Below are positions 62,691 to 64,000 of a stretch of DNA of 64,000 nucleotides, one piece after another. The stretch is taken from NCBI RefSeq assembly GCF_051014445.1, contig NC_135137.1:20585501-20649500 (forward strand), written 5' to 3'. Source of the DNA: Colletes latitarsis. Its lineage: Eukaryota; Arthropoda; Insecta; Hymenoptera; Colletidae. Under the pieces are notes generated by a model. It was not told the DNA's origin. It saw only the letters and a program-made list of their open reading frames with translations, and did no database searches. The position numbers and the translations under genes are program-made. Position 1 is the stretch's first letter. Every line of letters begins with the position of its first letter.

Positions 62691-62824
62691 CGCACCAGTA
62701 TCGATAAGTACACACCACAACATGATACTACACACCCCGACACATTTAGCTTTCAATTATTCTACTTTTCGCGACTTTTATTATTTTCTTTTGTAAATAA
62801 GTAACAGGGCGCTTTCCGTCTAAT

Positions 62825-62856
62825 ATGAAAGCATCACGCATAACGCGATGTTTCAT
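62825..62856 (+). other. Stem-loop just upstream of the PPT
   Basis: ATGAAA-g-CATC pairs with GATG-TTTCAT (one bulged g), with a small inner CG stem. It ends 3 bp before the PPT. It may shape the 3' end of the RNA. Confidence 0.5.
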
Positions 62857-62859
62857 CTT

Positions 62860-62870
62860 GGGGGGGGAGA
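62860..62870 (+). promoter_or_regulatory. Polypurine tract
   Basis: GGGGGGGGAGA directly precedes the 3' LTR TGTTACG; primes plus-strand DNA synthesis. Confidence 0.92.
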
Positions 62871-64000
62871 TGTTACGTATGTCGAACGTTTCGTTCCTCA
62901 AATTTTTCTTGTCACTTGCGTGCATTATGAAATCGCCCTGCTACTTATCTAACCTTTGAAATGGGGGTCACTTCCGTCGCGATGCAGCAGCCCGTTAATT
63001 AATACAATTCGGAGAATAGAGCAGCCCGTTAATTAATACAATTCGGAGAATAGTGCACACGGTGATTTCTAACGTACTTTTGAATCCGCCCCACACAGAT
63101 TTTTTGGTATATAAACCCTGTGATTTCATTACTCGGGGGATCATAATCGTACCGTCACGTTAGAGTCAACGTCACGTCTCTTGTCACGCGTATACGATTT
63201 GATAGTCAGTTGTATCTTGCGAGATCGGGCTACCGTACCCTTTAGTATCAAACCATATAGAATCCGTGAACCGGCATAAATTCTATTGCGGCCTTTATTT
63301 CCAACTGACATACCCCCGCATCGCCAGTGCGTCAACACCGTGCAAGGTCATTTTAGGTAAATATACTCATTCTTTGATCGCGACATAAGATACACGAAAC
63401 AATTGTATTTTATTTGTTGATTTAAAAATATATCTACTTTTATTATCAAATCAGAGTTACCCAACTTCTTTAACCCACAATTATATAAAGCGATTATTAT
63501 TAGTTAAACGTTCCCATAATAATATAACCTTACCGCTCGGGTTATATTATATTTAATAATTCACAGTTACGAGTTCAATTAACACATCCCCAAATCCAAA
63601 TACAACCTCTTACAACCTAGTGGCTCCTCGATTACGCATCGAGTTCGTCCACGCAATCTATTACCATCCTAGCGGCTCCCTGATTTCGAATCAGGTTCGT
63701 CCGCATCCTACAGCTCCCTGATTTCGCATCAGGTTCGTCTGTGATTTATCCAACCTCCCAGCAGCTCCTCGATTTCGCATTGAGTTCGTCTGCGTTTCTT
63801 CCAACCTCCTAGCAGCTCCCCGATTTCGCATTGGGTTCGTCTGCGTCGTTATCAACAATCCTAGTGACTCCCCGATTTCGCATCGGGTTCGTTCACGACG
63901 TTTCACCCTCCTACGGCTCCCTGGTTTCGCACCAGGTTCGTCCGTACGTGACTCCATCCCAGAGGCTCCCTGATCTCGCATCAGGTTCGTCCTCGTTATC
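62871..64000 (+). repeat. 3' long terminal repeat (first 1130 bp; cut by the window)
   Basis: Repeats the 5' LTR at a constant offset of 6984 with no difference seen. The last ~129 bp should lie outside. Confidence 0.95.
63620..64000 (+). other. Hairpin array in the 3' LTR (eight of nine units in the window)
   Basis: Same array as at 56636, offset 6984; the ninth hairpin lies beyond the window. Confidence 0.85.

Larger units (their letters stand above)
55887..64000 (+). mobile_element. Ty3/Gypsy LTR retrotransposon (right end beyond the window)
   Basis: 5' LTR 55887-57145, PBS 57151, gag 57380-58579, pol in the -1 frame to 62565, PPT 62860-62870, 3' LTR from 62871. The domain order protease-RT-RNase H-integrase defines Ty3/Gypsy (Metaviridae). 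There is no env-like frame. The LTRs are identical by eye over the 1130 bases seen twice, and gag and pol are open throughout, so the copy is young. It sits in the sixth tandem unit; the target duplication cannot be read because the 3' flank lies outside the window. Confidence 0.96.

Noticed and set aside
62487..62756. 89-aa minus-strand frame as an env remnant
   Set aside because: Antisense to the element, no signal peptide or membrane segment; it only reflects the GC-rich segment.

Overview
The window is eukaryotic repeat DNA, most likely from an insect. It is AT-rich and holds satellite DNA, a TIR transposon family, a LINE-like tail, a tRNA-derived element and a Ty3/Gypsy LTR retrotransposon with PBS, frameshifted gag/pol and PPT. 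There are no bacterial features. The TIR element's ends remind me of repeats common in Hymenoptera, but I could not check this. No intact single-copy host gene is visible.

Layout. (1) 1-12372: a 148-bp tandem satellite, about 83.6 monomers. It is perfectly homogeneous at the left (1 to about 2012). From there on it is diversified and arranged in nested higher-order blocks, the clearest being a 19-monomer (2812 bp) tandem duplication. (2) 12390-12721: the right-hand part of a TIR transposon that abuts the satellite. (3) 12611-55886: six head-to-tail copies of a 7674-bp unit (the second copy is 7689 bp, the sixth is interrupted). Each complete unit ends in a 1231-bp TIR element. Each unit also carries an inverted relative of that element, a LINE-like 3' tail, a tRNA-like sequence with a Pol III terminator, several microsatellites and a few short coding-like stretches of unknown meaning. 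The copies differ at only a few sites, and those sites are shuffled among copies. (4) 55887-64000 and beyond: a Ty3/Gypsy LTR retrotransposon inserted into the sixth unit. The 5' LTR is complete (1259 bp); the 3' LTR runs off the window and is identical by eye over the 1130 visible bases, so the insertion is young.

The retrotransposon has the usual parts: TATA box, 5' LTR, PBS, gag with a CCHC knuckle, a canonical A AAA AAC frameshift heptamer, protease, RT, RNase H, integrase with HHCC and D,D(35)E, PPT and 3' LTR. Three things stand out. The transcribed part of the LTR holds nine tandem RNA-type hairpins whose inner and outer stems covary while their loops stay fixed. Between RNase H and integrase, Pol contains a region that reads like a divergent TARG1/Poa1-type macro (ADP-ribose-binding) domain. 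The integrase stops before the usual C-terminal domain, where the sequence turns abruptly GC-rich, as if foreign sequence had been joined in.

The history I infer is that exchange between two direct copies of the TIR element created the 7.67-kb tandem array beside the satellite. Continuing unequal exchange or conversion shuffled variants among the copies. The LTR element then inserted recently into one of them.
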